DNA of 61,988 nt from Methylobacterium sp. BTF04 (GCF_010692745.1 NZ_JAAHTB010000027.1:1-61988), one strand, 5' to 3'. Counted from the first letter of the stretch, positions 54,010 through 61,988 are shown. The notes: generated by a model not told the origin, from the sequence alone. A program made the numbers and translations.

Positions 54010-55527
54010 ATGGACAAGACCGACGCCCGCCCGACACCGCCATCGGTCCAGGTGGATCCGGCGCCTCCCTGCACCCTCGTGATCTTCGGGGCGTCCGGCG
54101 ACCTGACGAAACGGCTGCTGATGCCGGCGCTCTACAATCTGTCGGGCGGCAAGCTCCTGGCGGACGGATTCAAGATCATCGGCGTCGACCACAACGACAA
54201 CACCGACGACGGCTGGCGTGACGACCTCACCAAGACGATGCAGTCCTTCACCACGGACCACACCTCGGAATTCCACCCCACGCATATCGACGAGACCGTC
54301 TGGGGATTCGTGCGGGACCGCCTGACCTTTCGGAAGGGCGATTTTTCGGAACCGGCGACCTTCCGCGATCTGGCCGGCGCCCTGTCCGGCGACGTCGTTT
54401 TCTACCTTGCCGTCTCTGCACGCTTCTTCGGACCCATCGTCGAGCAACTCGGGGGCGCCGGGCTCCTGAAGGAAGAGAGCGGCGCCTTCCGCCGCGTCGT
54501 CATCGAAAAGCCGTTCGGCAGCGACCTCGCCTCCGCAAAAGCCTTGAACGCGAAACTCCTGGCGCAGGGCAACGAGGGGCAGTTCTTCCGCATCGATCAC
54601 TTCCTCGGCAAGGAAACCGTGCAGAGCATCCTGGCGATCCGCTTCGCCAACGGCATGCTGGAGCCGGTCTGGCGCTGCAAGCACGTCGACCATATCGAGA
54701 TCACCGCGGCCGAGACCATCGGGGTGGAGGCACGCGGTGCCTTCTACGAGCCCACGGGCGCCCTGCGCGACATGGTGCCCAATCACCTGTTCCAGCTCCT
54801 CTGCATGGTCGCCATGGAGGCGCCCGACACCCTCGATGCCGAGGCGATCCGCGATGCCAAGGCCCGGCTCGTCGAAGCGGTCCGGCCGGTGCCTCCTGCG
54901 GACGCGGTACGTGGCCAATACGCGGCCGGCATAGAACACGGAAAGCCGGTGGTCGGCTACCGGGACGAGCCGAACGTCGCCAAGGATTCGCAGACCGAGA
55001 CCTACGTCGCTTTGAAGCTCACCATCGACACGCCGCGCTGGGACGGCGTGCCGTTCTATCTGCGCACCGGCAAATGCATGACCGATCGGGTCACCGAGAT
55101 CGCCGTGCATTTCAAGCCGCCGGCGCGTTCGCCGTTCCGGACGGCCCAGGAGCCGGAGATCGAGCCCGATATCTTGCGCCTGCGCATCGATCCCGAGCAG
55201 GGGATGAGCGTCGCCATAAACGTCAAGCGTCCCGGGCCGCAGATGCATCTCGGCCGCGTTACCGCGACGTTCGATTACGGCGACTTCTTTCGAGAGACGC
55301 AGAGCGTCGGCTACGAGACCTTGCTGTACGATTGCATGATCGGAGACGCGACGCTGTTTCAGCGCGCCGACAGTATCGAGGGAGCCTGGGCCGCCGTCGA
55401 GCCTTTGCTCCGGGCTTGGCGCGATGCACCGGTCGAGATGTATGCCGCCGGCAGCGACGGCCCGTCCGGGGCCGATGCGCTTCTGGCGCGCGACGGCCGC
55501 GCCTGGCTACCGCTCGGCGAGGGGTGA
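54010..55527 (+). CDS. zwf: Glucose-6-phosphate 1-dehydrogenase
   Basis: First enzyme of the oxidative pentose-phosphate and Entner-Doudoroff routes: oxidises glucose 6-phosphate with NADP(+) (or NAD) to the lactone. 505 aa, normal. Motifs: TLVIFGASGDLTKRLLMPAL (nucleotide loop), VVIEKPFGSD, and the catalytic FRIDHFLGKETVQ, then ETYVALKLTIDTPRWDGVPFYLRTGK. No pgl or edd gene is near. An EcfG-like promoter is a candidate for stress-induced NADPH supply. The last 21 bases overlap the convergent nuclease gene. Confidence 0.97.
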   Translation: MDKTDARPTPPSVQVDPAPPCTLVIFGASGDLTKRLLMPALYNLSGGKLLADGFKIIGVDHNDNTDDGWRDDLTKTMQSFTTDHTSEFHPTHIDETVWGFVRDRLTFRKGDFSEPATFRDLAGALSGDVVFYLAVSARFFGPIVEQLGGAGLLKEESGAFRRVVIEKPFGSDLASAKALNAKLLAQGNEGQFFRIDHFLGKETVQSILAIRFANGMLEPVWRCKHVDHIEITAAETIGVEARGAFYEPTGALRDMVPNHLFQLLCMVAMEAPDTLDAEAIRDAKARLVEAVRPVPPADAVRGQYAAGIEHGKPVVGYRDEPNVAKDSQTETYVALKLTIDTPRWDGVPFYLRTGKCMTDRVTEIAVHFKPPARSPFRTAQEPEIEPDILRLRIDPEQGMSVAINVKRPGPQMHLGRVTATFDYGDFFRETQSVGYETLLYDCMIGDATLFQRADSIEGAWAAVEPLLRAWRDAPVEMYAAGSDGPSGADALLARDGRAWLPLGEG

Positions 55528-56328
55528 CACCGTCGTGCGTCGGGAGGCCTTGCTCTTGTTGGGCCCGCCTTTGCCCGTCTGACGCATCGGCTGGAGATCG
55601 ACCAGGTCGTCGTGGTGCAGAAGCATGACGCCCGTCGCCGCCGCGAGTTTGCGGGCGGCCGGGGTAAAGCCGGCATTCGACACGACGACCGCCATGTCGG
55701 CCGACCAGTACCGCAAGGCGGCGGCGATCTCCTGAACCGCCGCGTTGCCGACCGGCTTGCCGTAGCGCTTGCATTGCACCACGAGGCGCACCCCCGCGTG
55801 TTCGGCGACGATATCGGCGCCCTGGTCACCGCTGGCCTGGGTCGCCCGTGCGGTCCAGCCGGCCTCGCGGAGCCGCGCCGCGCAGTATCGCTCGTAGGCG
55901 ATGCCGTCTTCCGGAACGTCGGTCTCGTCCGGCAGCCGCACGGAAGCGGCGACGCCCTCGATGATCGCCAGAATGTCGTCCCACGACGCCTCCGCCGCCG
56001 CGCTTTGGCCGCGGGCCTCCAACTGGGGGAGAAGGGTCCGCTCGGCGAAGTAGGCCCGCTCGCGCACCCAGGAATCGTCGATCAGGTTGCCATAGGCGTC
56101 GACGAAACATTCCTGTCGCCGCCGCAGGGCGAGCGTGTGGGCGTGACGCCGCGTGAGGCGACGGATCAGCCCCCGGACGCGACGCGGCCGGTCGAGCCGA
56201 TGTAGCAGCACGAGGCACAGTGCGAACGCCGTTGCGACCAGGGCGGCCGGACCGAACCAGAATGCGAACGCACCCCCGATCACTGCCGTCCAGAACAGGC
56301 GCGCCACGAGGCCGGATCGACCCGACAT
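55507..56328 (-). CDS. Membrane-anchored Mrr-like restriction endonuclease
   Basis: A 273-aa protein. Two adjoining hydrophobic helices (residues about 8-40, VARLFWTAVIGGAFAFWFGP and AALVATAFALCLVLLH) anchor it to the membrane; a basic linker follows; the C-terminal half is an Mrr_cat nuclease: DGIAYERYCAARLREAGW, SGDQGADIVAEHAGVRLVVQCKRY and GNAAVQEIAAALRYW. The D...QxK arrangement is the Mrr variant of the PD-(D/E)xK site. ATG 56328 starts just before the helices; the longer frame to 56403 is less likely. It overlaps zwf by 21 bases tail to tail. Target (modified DNA or other) unknown. Confidence 0.86.
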   Translation of the reverse strand: MSGRSGLVARLFWTAVIGGAFAFWFGPAALVATAFALCLVLLHRLDRPRRVRGLIRRLTRRHAHTLALRRRQECFVDAYGNLIDDSWVRERAYFAERTLLPQLEARGQSAAAEASWDDILAIIEGVAASVRLPDETDVPEDGIAYERYCAARLREAGWTARATQASGDQGADIVAEHAGVRLVVQCKRYGKPVGNAAVQEIAAALRYWSADMAVVVSNAGFTPAARKLAAATGVMLLHHDDLVDLQPMRQTGKGGPNKSKASRRTTVSPLAER

Positions 56329-56819
56329 GTCGTTTCCATCGAAGGCCGCGCCACGACCAACGAGGCCGCAAGGTCGCGAAGGACTGGCCGAACAAATTGG
56401 CACGCCAGCCTTGCGCGATCTCTAACGCCGCATCGAGACCGACACCGATGCGATCGCCGCGAACGAGATTTCGACGTCTGCTCCAGACATGCGCACAGAC
56501 AGCGATCAGTGCAGAGAAAGAGCCACAGGGCTTGATCGCCGGCATCCGGCCGTAATACGCACGATAATTTCAGCTTTAAACTTGATACACGGCCAAATAC
56601 GTCTTGAAGTTAATATTTATTTTCTTAAAAAATAAATATTTTATTATAGACATAGATGGAAAAATCGTTCTGACCGCCGCCAAAGCCTTTTTTTTGGCAT
56701 GGCGGCCGCCCAATCTCGGCATCCCATAGGCTGTGGACAACGAAGTTCCTGGCTCTCGTCGCCGACCCGGTCGTGGAGCCCTCCGCGAGGATTGGCCCCA
56801 TCGACCGGGTGAGCGAAGA
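56329..56819. other. AT-rich intergenic region downstream of mucR
   Basis: No gene is supported in 491 bases. GC content falls sharply around 56560-56660, where the hairpin repeat at 56612-56640 lies. A second inverted structure at about 56676-56706 (GCCGCC ... GGCGGC around a T8 run) could stop the mucR transcript. Confidence 0.5.
56612..56640. repeat. AT-only inverted repeat (12-bp arms)
   Basis: AATATTTATTTT and its exact complement are separated by five bases (CTTAA). It is the most AT-rich stretch of this part of the window, sits 180 bases past the mucR stop codon and could be a MucR/H-NS-like binding site or a cruciform. Confidence 0.75.
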
Positions 56820-57311
56820 TCAGGCTTCGTTCGCGACGCGAGGTCGGCGTCCCCGCGGAGCCGCCAGCTTGACCTCGACGACCTGCGCTGCCGTTGCGGA
56901 CTTCCGGCGCTGCTGGCCGAGGCCCATGTTCTTGGCGAGCTCCGAGCGCGCCGCAGCGTAGTTCGGCGCGACCATCGGATAATCGCTCGGCAGGTTCCAC
57001 TTGGCGCGATACTGATCGGGAGTCATGTCATAGCGCGTCCGCAGGTGGCGCTTGAGCGACTTGAACTTCTTTCCGTCTTCGAGGCAGACGATGTGATCAG
57101 GCGTGATCGAACGCTTGATCGAGACAGCCGGAGTCTGAGGCTCGACCTTTTCGGCCGGGTTGGTATGCCTCAACTGACCGAGCGTGGCGTGGACCGATCC
57201 GATGAGCGCCGGGAGCTCGCCGGCGGGAACCGAATTGTTGCTCACGAACGCGGATACGATCTCCACCGCGAGCGTGATGTTGTCCGACAATAACTCCCCT
57301 TCGACATTCAT
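56820..57311 (-). CDS. mucR: MucR/Ros family transcriptional regulator
   Basis: A 163-aa DNA-binding protein of the alphaproteobacterial Ros/MucR family, which silences AT-rich promoters and regulates exopolysaccharide, motility and cell cycle genes. The N-terminus carries a helix for oligomerisation (LAVEIVSAFVSNN, PALIGSVHATLGQL). The Ros-type finger VCLEDGKKFKSLKRHLRTRY (residues 75-94) is followed by DMTPDQYRAKWNLPSDYPMVAPNYAA. Of the four zinc ligands only Cys76 and His89 remain; Asp79 takes the second Cys position and Arg93/Tyr94 the last His. GAGGGGA upstream of ATG 57311 supports the start. Both flanks are AT-rich, consistent with autoregulation. Confidence 0.92.
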   Translation of the reverse strand: MNVEGELLSDNITLAVEIVSAFVSNNSVPAGELPALIGSVHATLGQLRHTNPAEKVEPQTPAVSIKRSITPDHIVCLEDGKKFKSLKRHLRTRYDMTPDQYRAKWNLPSDYPMVAPNYAAARSELAKNMGLGQQRRKSATAAQVVEVKLAAPRGRRPRVANEA

Positions 57312-57710
57312 TCCCGTTCCCCTCATTTCTCTGAAAATTAGATTGCGCACCACAGGCCTGAAAGGCTTGAGGCGTCACCAACGGAGCAGAACGTTCGGCT
57401 GGTGACTTTAACGCTACTATGACCTTGCAATTCGGAGTGCAAGAGGCACGGAACACTTTCAGCATAATAAGACCGACTTACTATCCTTGCTTATGATAGG
57501 CAAAATATACTGAAAAACCTCTCATTATTTGCTGATAAAGATCTTTTACAGATCATATGAACCAATTTTTTGGCATTCCAGGCCGTCATTGCGATCCTGA
57601 GTGAAAACCGATGCTTGCTTTGGACTGATTAATCTCATTCCCGTGCAGCATCACTTGCTCGCAGGACGAGCGTGGTTCGCACCTGATCAAACGCCCGGAT
57701 TTGTCCGGTC
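57312..57710. other. AT-rich upstream region of mucR
   Basis: 399 bases with markedly more A/T than the surroundings, especially 57420-57570. It should hold the mucR promoter and, given the family, MucR-binding T-A-rich sites. Several short palindromes (CTATC...GATAG at 57481-57499, AAAGATCTTT at 57537-57546) are visible. No small gene is supported. Confidence 0.5.
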
Positions 57711-58421
57711 TCAGGTATCGTCCGACCGGCATTCACGATCGATACTTGTGGTGATTGCGGTGTCGGAGCGCGATCGAAGACCGTAGGACTTGAATCGCTC
57801 GACGATGCGCAACACTTCGTCGTCGGGCAGAACGACCGGAGCGCCGACCTGCAGGGCCACGGCGTATTGGTGGCACAGGGCCTCCATCTCCACCGCGAGC
57901 CACAGCGCTTTCGCGAGGTCGGGGCCGGTGGCGATCATGCCGTGGTTGGCGAGCAGGCAGCCGGTGCGGCCCTCCAGAGCTTCGAGCGCATAGTGCGACA
58001 GGGCCTCGGTGCCATAGGGCGCGTAGGGCGCGCACCGGATCGTCGGGCCACCCGCCGCGGCGATCATGTAGTGGACCGCCGGGATTTCACGCCCGCACAG
58101 GGCGAATGCCGTGCAATAGGTCGGATGGGCATGGACCACGGCGCCGATTTCCGGACGCGTGTCGAGGATGTCCCGGTGAAAGCGCCATTCGGACGAAGGC
58201 GCCAGCGGATGGTCGAAGGTGCCATCGCGGTCCATGAAGACGATGTCGTCGTTCCGCAGGCTTTCGGCAGGAATGCCCGAGGGCGTGATCAGCAGGCCGC
58301 TGCCCCACCGGACCGAGATGTTACCGGAGGTCCCCTGGCTCAGGCCCAGAGCGATCAGGTCGCGCATGGCGGCGACGATGGCGGAGCGGATTGTCGCTTC
58401 AGGGGAGTTGGGGGCAGGCAT
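57711..58421 (-). CDS. Class II aldolase family protein
   Basis: A 236-aa zinc enzyme of the L-fuculose-phosphate aldolase / adducin family. Motifs: LSQGTSGNISVRWGSGLLIT (phosphate-binding loop), AVVHAHPTYCTAFA with two zinc ligands, and CLLANHGMIATG with the third. These enzymes cleave a sugar phosphate to DHAP and an aldehyde; the natural substrate here is not evident (deoxypentose phosphate, fuculose phosphate or another). No sugar kinase or isomerase is adjacent. It is divergent from the acyl-CoA synthetase/GNAT gene, with a 157-bp gap. Confidence 0.9.
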   Translation of the reverse strand: MPAPNSPEATIRSAIVAAMRDLIALGLSQGTSGNISVRWGSGLLITPSGIPAESLRNDDIVFMDRDGTFDHPLAPSSEWRFHRDILDTRPEIGAVVHAHPTYCTAFALCGREIPAVHYMIAAAGGPTIRCAPYAPYGTEALSHYALEALEGRTGCLLANHGMIATGPDLAKALWLAVEMEALCHQYAVALQVGAPVVLPDDEVLRIVERFKSYGLRSRSDTAITTSIDRECRSDDT

Positions 58422-58578
58422 GGGGTTCTCCGGGCTTCCGCACTACATCGCTGTCGCAGGTCTTCTATACCAACACCCTGCATCGTCCCCGGCGGAAGAC
58501 TGATCCATTCGGGCTCAGTCCGCGCCGAACCGACAGCGACAGTTCCACGAGATTTTTTATGGAAGGGCGGCCCGTAGC

Positions 58579-61224
58579 ATGAGTACGTACCGCTTCGAGG
58601 CGCTGGTCGCTCCCCGATCCATCGCTTTACTGGGGCTCGATGGACCGGGCGGCGTACTCGGCCGCGCCGTCCATGCGAATCTGCGGCGGGCCGGCTTTCC
58701 GGGAGCGATCTGGCAAGTCGGCGCCGGGATCGAGGGACCTTCCTGTGTCGCGTCGCTGGCCGAGGTGCCGGAGGCGCCCGATCTGGTGATCCTGGCCCTG
58801 CCGGCGAAGGCGGTTCCCGATGCGGTCCGGGCGGCGGGCCTCAAGGGGGCCGCTGCGGCGGTGGTTCTCACACCCGACATGCCCCCCGAGCTATGCGAAG
58901 CGGCGCGCGGCGCGGCGCGCGACTGCTCGCTGCGGCTGCTCGGCCCTGGCAGCATCGGCCTGTCGGTTCCGGGCATGCACCTCGATGCCAGCCTGCTCGC
59001 ACGGGCGCCGAAGGCCGGCGACCTCGCCCTGGTCTCGCAATCCGGCACCGTGGCGGCGGGCATCGTCGAATGGGCCGCCCGGCGCGACGTCGGGTTCTCG
59101 GCGGTGCTCTCCCTCGGTATCGCCTGCGACATCGATGTGGCCGACTGCCTCGACCATTTCGCCGCCGATCTCCACACCCGCGCGATCCTGCTCTCCCTCA
59201 ATGTCATCGGCGATGCGCGCAAGTTCATGTCCGCCGCGCGCGCTGCGGCGCGCGCCAAGCCGGTGGTGGTTTTGCGCGCCGGGCGCCACCACACGCCGAC
59301 CCGCCACAGCGTCACCCATACGGGCGCCCTGGCCCGTCCGGATTCGGTCTACGAGGCGGCGTTCCGCCGGGCGGGCCTGCTCAGCGTCGACAGTCTCGAC
59401 GCGATGTTCTCGGCGGTGGAGACCCTTGGCCGGCAGCGCCCCTTCCCCGGCCATCGCCTCGCGATCCTCGGAAACGGGCGCGGCATCGGCGCGCTCGCCG
59501 CCGACCGTCTGGCCGAACGCGGCGGGACGCTGGCGGCGGCGGGCGCCCTCGGCAACCCGGTTGATCTCGGCATCGAGGCCGGCCCGGCCGAGTACGAGGC
59601 GGCGCTCACCCCCCTGCTCGCCGACCCGGCCAACGACGCGGTGCTGGCGATCCACGTCCCCACCGCCTGCTCGGACGGCCCCGACGTCGCCGCCGCCATC
59701 GCCGCCACGGTGGGACGGGCCCGGCGCGCGGGTGGGCGCAAGAAACCGGTCTTCGCGGTGACGATCGGCGACGATGCCGAGACCGCGACGAGTCTGGCCA
59801 ATGCCGGAATCCCGCGCTTCCCCACCGATTCCGACGCCGTCGAAGGGTTCCTGCATCTCGTGCGCTACCGCGAGGCGCAGGACGACCTGATGCGCACCCC
59901 GGCCTCCCTGCCGCGCGAGTTCTCGCCCGATGTCGCCGCCGCCCGCGCCATCGTGGCGAGCGCCCTCGACGCGGGCCAGACCTGGCTCGACCCAGTGGCG
60001 GTGTCGGACCTGCTCGCCGCCTACCGCATCGACAGCGTGCCGCTGACGCTGGCCCCCGACATCGACGCGGCGGCCACCGCCGCCTGGAGCATCATCGCCG
60101 GGGGCCGCGCGGTGGCGCTGAAGGTGGTCTCCCCCGACATCGTCCACAAATCGGATGTGGGCGGGGTACGGCTCGATCTCACCAGCGAGGCCGACGTGCG
60201 GGCCGCCGCCGCCGACATCCTCCAGCGCGCCCGCCGGCTGCGGCCCGAGGCGCGGATCACCGGATTCGCGGTCCAGCCGATGATCCGGCGCGGCAAGCAG
60301 CGCGAGCTGATCGCGGGTCTGGCCGAAGACCCGACCTTCGGCCCCGTGGTGGTGTTCGGCCGCGGTGGCACCGCCGTGGAGGTCATCGACGACCGCGCCC
60401 TCGGCCTGCCGCCGCTGGATCTTCGGCTCGCCTCCGAACTCATCGACCGCACCCGCGTCTCCCGCCGCCTCGCCGCCTATCGCGACGTGCCGGCGGTGGA
60501 CCGGCACGCGGTGGCCCTGGTGCTGGTGAAGCTCGCCCAGCTCGCCGCCGATTGCCCCGAGGTGCGCGAACTCGACATCAATCCGCTGCTCGCCGACGAG
60601 ACCGGCGCGCTTGCCCTCGACGCCCGCGTGATGGTGGCGCCGGAGACCGCCCCCGCCGGACGGCGGGCCGGCGGGGCCTATCACCCGCGCTTTGCGATCC
60701 GGCCCTATCCGGTGGAGTGGGAGCGCAGCCTCATCCTGCGCGGCAAGGCCGTCACCGTGCGCCCGGTGCGGCCCGAGGACGAGGCCCTGTTCCTCACCTT
60801 CTTCCAGAGCGTGAGCGCCGAAGACCTGCGCCTGCGCTTCTTCGCCCCCGTGCGCGACTTCAACCACACCTTCCTGGCAAAGCTCACCCAGCTCGACTAC
60901 GCCCGCGCCATCGCCTTCGTAGCCATCGACGCCGAGACCGGCCTGATGCTCGGCGCCGTCCGCCTCCACGCCGACGCCAACCACGAGAGCGGCGAATACG
61001 CCATCCTCATCCGCGGCGACCGCAAGGGCACCGGCCTCGGCCATGCGCTCATGCGTCTGATGATCGACTGGGCCAAGGTCGAGGGAATTTCGCGGGTGGA
61101 GGGGACGGTGCTGCGGGAGAACCGCCCGATGCTGGCGGTGTGCAAGCAATTGGGGTTCACCACGCGGCCTGATTTGGAGGATGGCGGCGTGGTGAAGGTG
61201 GCATTAGAAATTTTAAATCAATAA
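58579..61224 (+). CDS. ADP-forming acyl-CoA synthetase / GNAT acetyltransferase fusion
   Basis: An 881-aa protein: CoA-binding and ligase domains of NDP-forming acyl-CoA synthetases (LVSQSGTVAAGIVEWAAR, VVVLRAGRHHTPTRHSVTHT, GNGRGIGALAAD), an ATP-grasp domain (GRAVALKVVSPDIVHKSD, VVVFGRGGTAVEV, ELDINPLLADE), and a C-terminal GNAT (VTVRPVRPEDEALFLTFF, RGDRKGTGLGHALM). This is the layout of Pat/AcsP protein acetyltransferases that inactivate acetyl-CoA synthetase. The THTGA histidine, the phospho-histidine of true ligases, is kept, so both activities are possible. The last seven codons (TTA-rich) differ in composition from the rest. Confidence 0.92.
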   Translation: MSTYRFEALVAPRSIALLGLDGPGGVLGRAVHANLRRAGFPGAIWQVGAGIEGPSCVASLAEVPEAPDLVILALPAKAVPDAVRAAGLKGAAAAVVLTPDMPPELCEAARGAARDCSLRLLGPGSIGLSVPGMHLDASLLARAPKAGDLALVSQSGTVAAGIVEWAARRDVGFSAVLSLGIACDIDVADCLDHFAADLHTRAILLSLNVIGDARKFMSAARAAARAKPVVVLRAGRHHTPTRHSVTHTGALARPDSVYEAAFRRAGLLSVDSLDAMFSAVETLGRQRPFPGHRLAILGNGRGIGALAADRLAERGGTLAAAGALGNPVDLGIEAGPAEYEAALTPLLADPANDAVLAIHVPTACSDGPDVAAAIAATVGRARRAGGRKKPVFAVTIGDDAETATSLANAGIPRFPTDSDAVEGFLHLVRYREAQDDLMRTPASLPREFSPDVAAARAIVASALDAGQTWLDPVAVSDLLAAYRIDSVPLTLAPDIDAAATAAWSIIAGGRAVALKVVSPDIVHKSDVGGVRLDLTSEADVRAAAADILQRARRLRPEARITGFAVQPMIRRGKQRELIAGLAEDPTFGPVVVFGRGGTAVEVIDDRALGLPPLDLRLASELIDRTRVSRRLAAYRDVPAVDRHAVALVLVKLAQLAADCPEVRELDINPLLADETGALALDARVMVAPETAPAGRRAGGAYHPRFAIRPYPVEWERSLILRGKAVTVRPVRPEDEALFLTFFQSVSAEDLRLRFFAPVRDFNHTFLAKLTQLDYARAIAFVAIDAETGLMLGAVRLHADANHESGEYAILIRGDRKGTGLGHALMRLMIDWAKVEGISRVEGTVLRENRPMLAVCKQLGFTTRPDLEDGGVVKVALEILNQ

Positions 61225-61230
61225 ATTTCA
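61201..61230. other. Compositional junction at the 3' end of the acyl-CoA synthetase gene
   Basis: From about 61201 the sequence changes within one gene from GC-rich to AT-rich: the last codons are GCA TTA GAA ATT TTA AAT CAA, with two TTA leucines, a codon otherwise rare in this GC-rich genome. The AT-rich TOPRIM gene follows three bases after the stop. This looks like the edge of inserted DNA that replaced the original C-terminal end. Confidence 0.65.
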
Positions 61231-61890
61231 CATTTCGCAAATTTTATTAACAATATCATCAACAGTTTTCGCTCGGGCTCCATTCTTACTGGCTTCTAAT
61301 AACACGCTCGTCATTGCGGCAGGGATCTTTAACACATCTTTTTGCCTTATTATTCCATACGTATCGCGCGCCTTATTTATCAAATCCTCGAAGAGAATAT
61401 CACCAATTTCTAATTTTAGAGTATGCTCAATATTATATTCGAAACACGCAAATTTGTTACTTACTATAGTTTTTGCATCGAATATATTTTCTGGATTACA
61501 ACCTGAGAGCAATTGTAATGCATGATTCGCTCGCAAATCTTCAATCCCGCCCTTCGTATTCCTATCACAGTCCCAGATCAAATATGTCGGGATTGAAAAC
61601 TCCTGGAATATAGAAGCTGGCCGATCCAGGCTATTTTTCCCATCAGCGACAAGAACCGCTATTCCTTTTGCTTCGAAATCAATCCCATTCAAGCGAGCTG
61701 CCGCAATTAGTGCAGCTTTGTCGCTCTTCCCTTCAACGAGAACGACAGTATCAGCAAAAAATCCCTCTGCAATTTCAGAATCAATAATATGAAGGCGAGC
61801 CCGCAAACCTTCTGGAGAGTATGTTCCTACAGCAATACCGTAAGCGTTCTCTAGTTTGCGTGAAATGGCGGCAAGTGAGGATGACGTCAA
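61228..61890 (-). CDS. Stand-alone TOPRIM protein, OLD-nuclease C-terminal type
   Basis: A 220-aa protein from TTG 61890, which has AAGGAG six bases upstream. GFFADTVVLVEGKSDKAAL opens a TOPRIM domain (catalytic Glu in VEG), with VADGKNSLDR and YLIWDCDRN (DxD metal site) following, the pattern of OLD-family nucleases. The AAA ATPase that normally precedes it (about 350 aa) is absent. GC content on counted lines is about 37-47%, far below the rest of the window. The gene is either a truncated OLD remnant or the nuclease half of a split two-gene system; the upstream reading frame overlaps its start as TTGA. Confidence 0.72.
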   Translation of the reverse strand: MTSSSLAAISRKLENAYGIAVGTYSPEGLRARLHIIDSEIAEGFFADTVVLVEGKSDKAALIAAARLNGIDFEAKGIAVLVADGKNSLDRPASIFQEFSIPTYLIWDCDRNTKGGIEDLRANHALQLLSGCNPENIFDAKTIVSNKFACFEYNIEHTLKLEIGDILFEDLINKARDTYGIIRQKDVLKIPAAMTSVLLEASKNGARAKTVDDIVNKICEM

Positions 61891-61988
61891 AGTGCACTCC
61901 TTGTGCGGCTGAGCTTCCGTCCTCTGGCGGCGAGCTGAGCATCTATCAGTTTGAACCCTTGTCGTTGACGGCCTGACTCCGCCTGTGA
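61887..61988 (-). CDS. Possible 3' end of an upstream gene, partial
   Basis: On the minus strand a frame is open from the window edge for 33 codons (ending RQGFKLIDAQLAARGRKLS and RTRSAL) and stops in the TTGA that also starts the TOPRIM gene. Four-base overlap suggests translational coupling. GC content here is about 59%, between the island and the host. I do not recognise the peptide; it does not look like an OLD ATPase end. Confidence 0.3.
   Translation of the reverse strand, partial: SQAESGRQRQGFKLIDAQLAARGRKLSRTRSAL

Noticed and set aside
58891..61149. Minus-strand open frame (752 codons) opposite the acyl-CoA synthetase/GNAT gene
   Set aside because: Antisense shadow; His/Gly/Arg-rich with no domain pattern.

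Overview
The window is about 62 kb of GC-rich DNA from an alphaproteobacterium, most likely a Methylobacteriaceae member (Methylobacterium/Methylorubrum type). This is inferred from several things: the gene order (trpA-accD-folC facing trxA-addA-addB, then tsaE, a sensor kinase and ahcY); a MucR/Ros regulator; an HWE kinase; candidate EcfG-type promoters; a TsaE-AmgK fusion; and a PQQ-type sugar dehydrogenase. No rRNA, tRNA, CRISPR array or intact insertion sequence was recognised.

Layout. 0.3-6 kb: an M23 peptidase, gluQRS and a hybrid sensor kinase. 6-10.3 kb: trpA, accD, folC and an outer-membrane beta-barrel protein on the plus strand. 10.4-27.1 kb: a long minus-strand housekeeping run (trxA, addA, addB, murU-like, VOC, tsaE-amgK, sensor kinase, ahcY). 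It is interrupted by a plus-strand PQQ sugar dehydrogenase and by a PIN/RHH toxin-antitoxin pair lying between addB and addA. 27.5-32.9 kb: an acyl-CoA synthetase with a nitroreductase, then small stress-type genes (DUF2188-like, glutathione peroxidase, PRC-barrel, degenerate receiver). 33.2-37.1 kb: argJ, a SIMPL-domain protein and mutT overlapping by GTGA, then a DUF6880-like gene. 37.2-40.9 kb: DUF427, a methyltransferase, a glycine-zipper protein, comF and a NarK-type transporter. 41.2-52.4 kb: sbcC and sbcD, separated by a block holding an MBL hydrolase, a NarX-like kinase with its LuxR-type regulator, and a large HWE kinase. 52.4-58.4 kb: a small secreted protein, an L,D-transpeptidase, zwf, a membrane-anchored Mrr-like nuclease, mucR in AT-rich surroundings and a class II aldolase. 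58.6-61.2 kb: an ADP-forming acyl-CoA synthetase/GNAT fusion. From about 61.2 kb the composition drops to roughly 40-45% GC, and a TOPRIM (OLD-like) gene begins what looks like acquired DNA running toward the window edge.

How the genes work together. AddAB and SbcCD are two double-strand-break processing machines; both operons have been opened by inserted genes. AmgK/MurU-like proteins, the M23 peptidase and the L,D-transpeptidase point to peptidoglycan recycling and remodelling. Candidate EcfG sites precede the DUF2188 gene, the glycine-zipper gene and zwf, and an HWE kinase sits in the same window, which would fit a general-stress theme. The most notable observations are the TA module with its own operator inside addBA, and the compositional junction at about 61.2 kb carrying a stand-alone TOPRIM gene.
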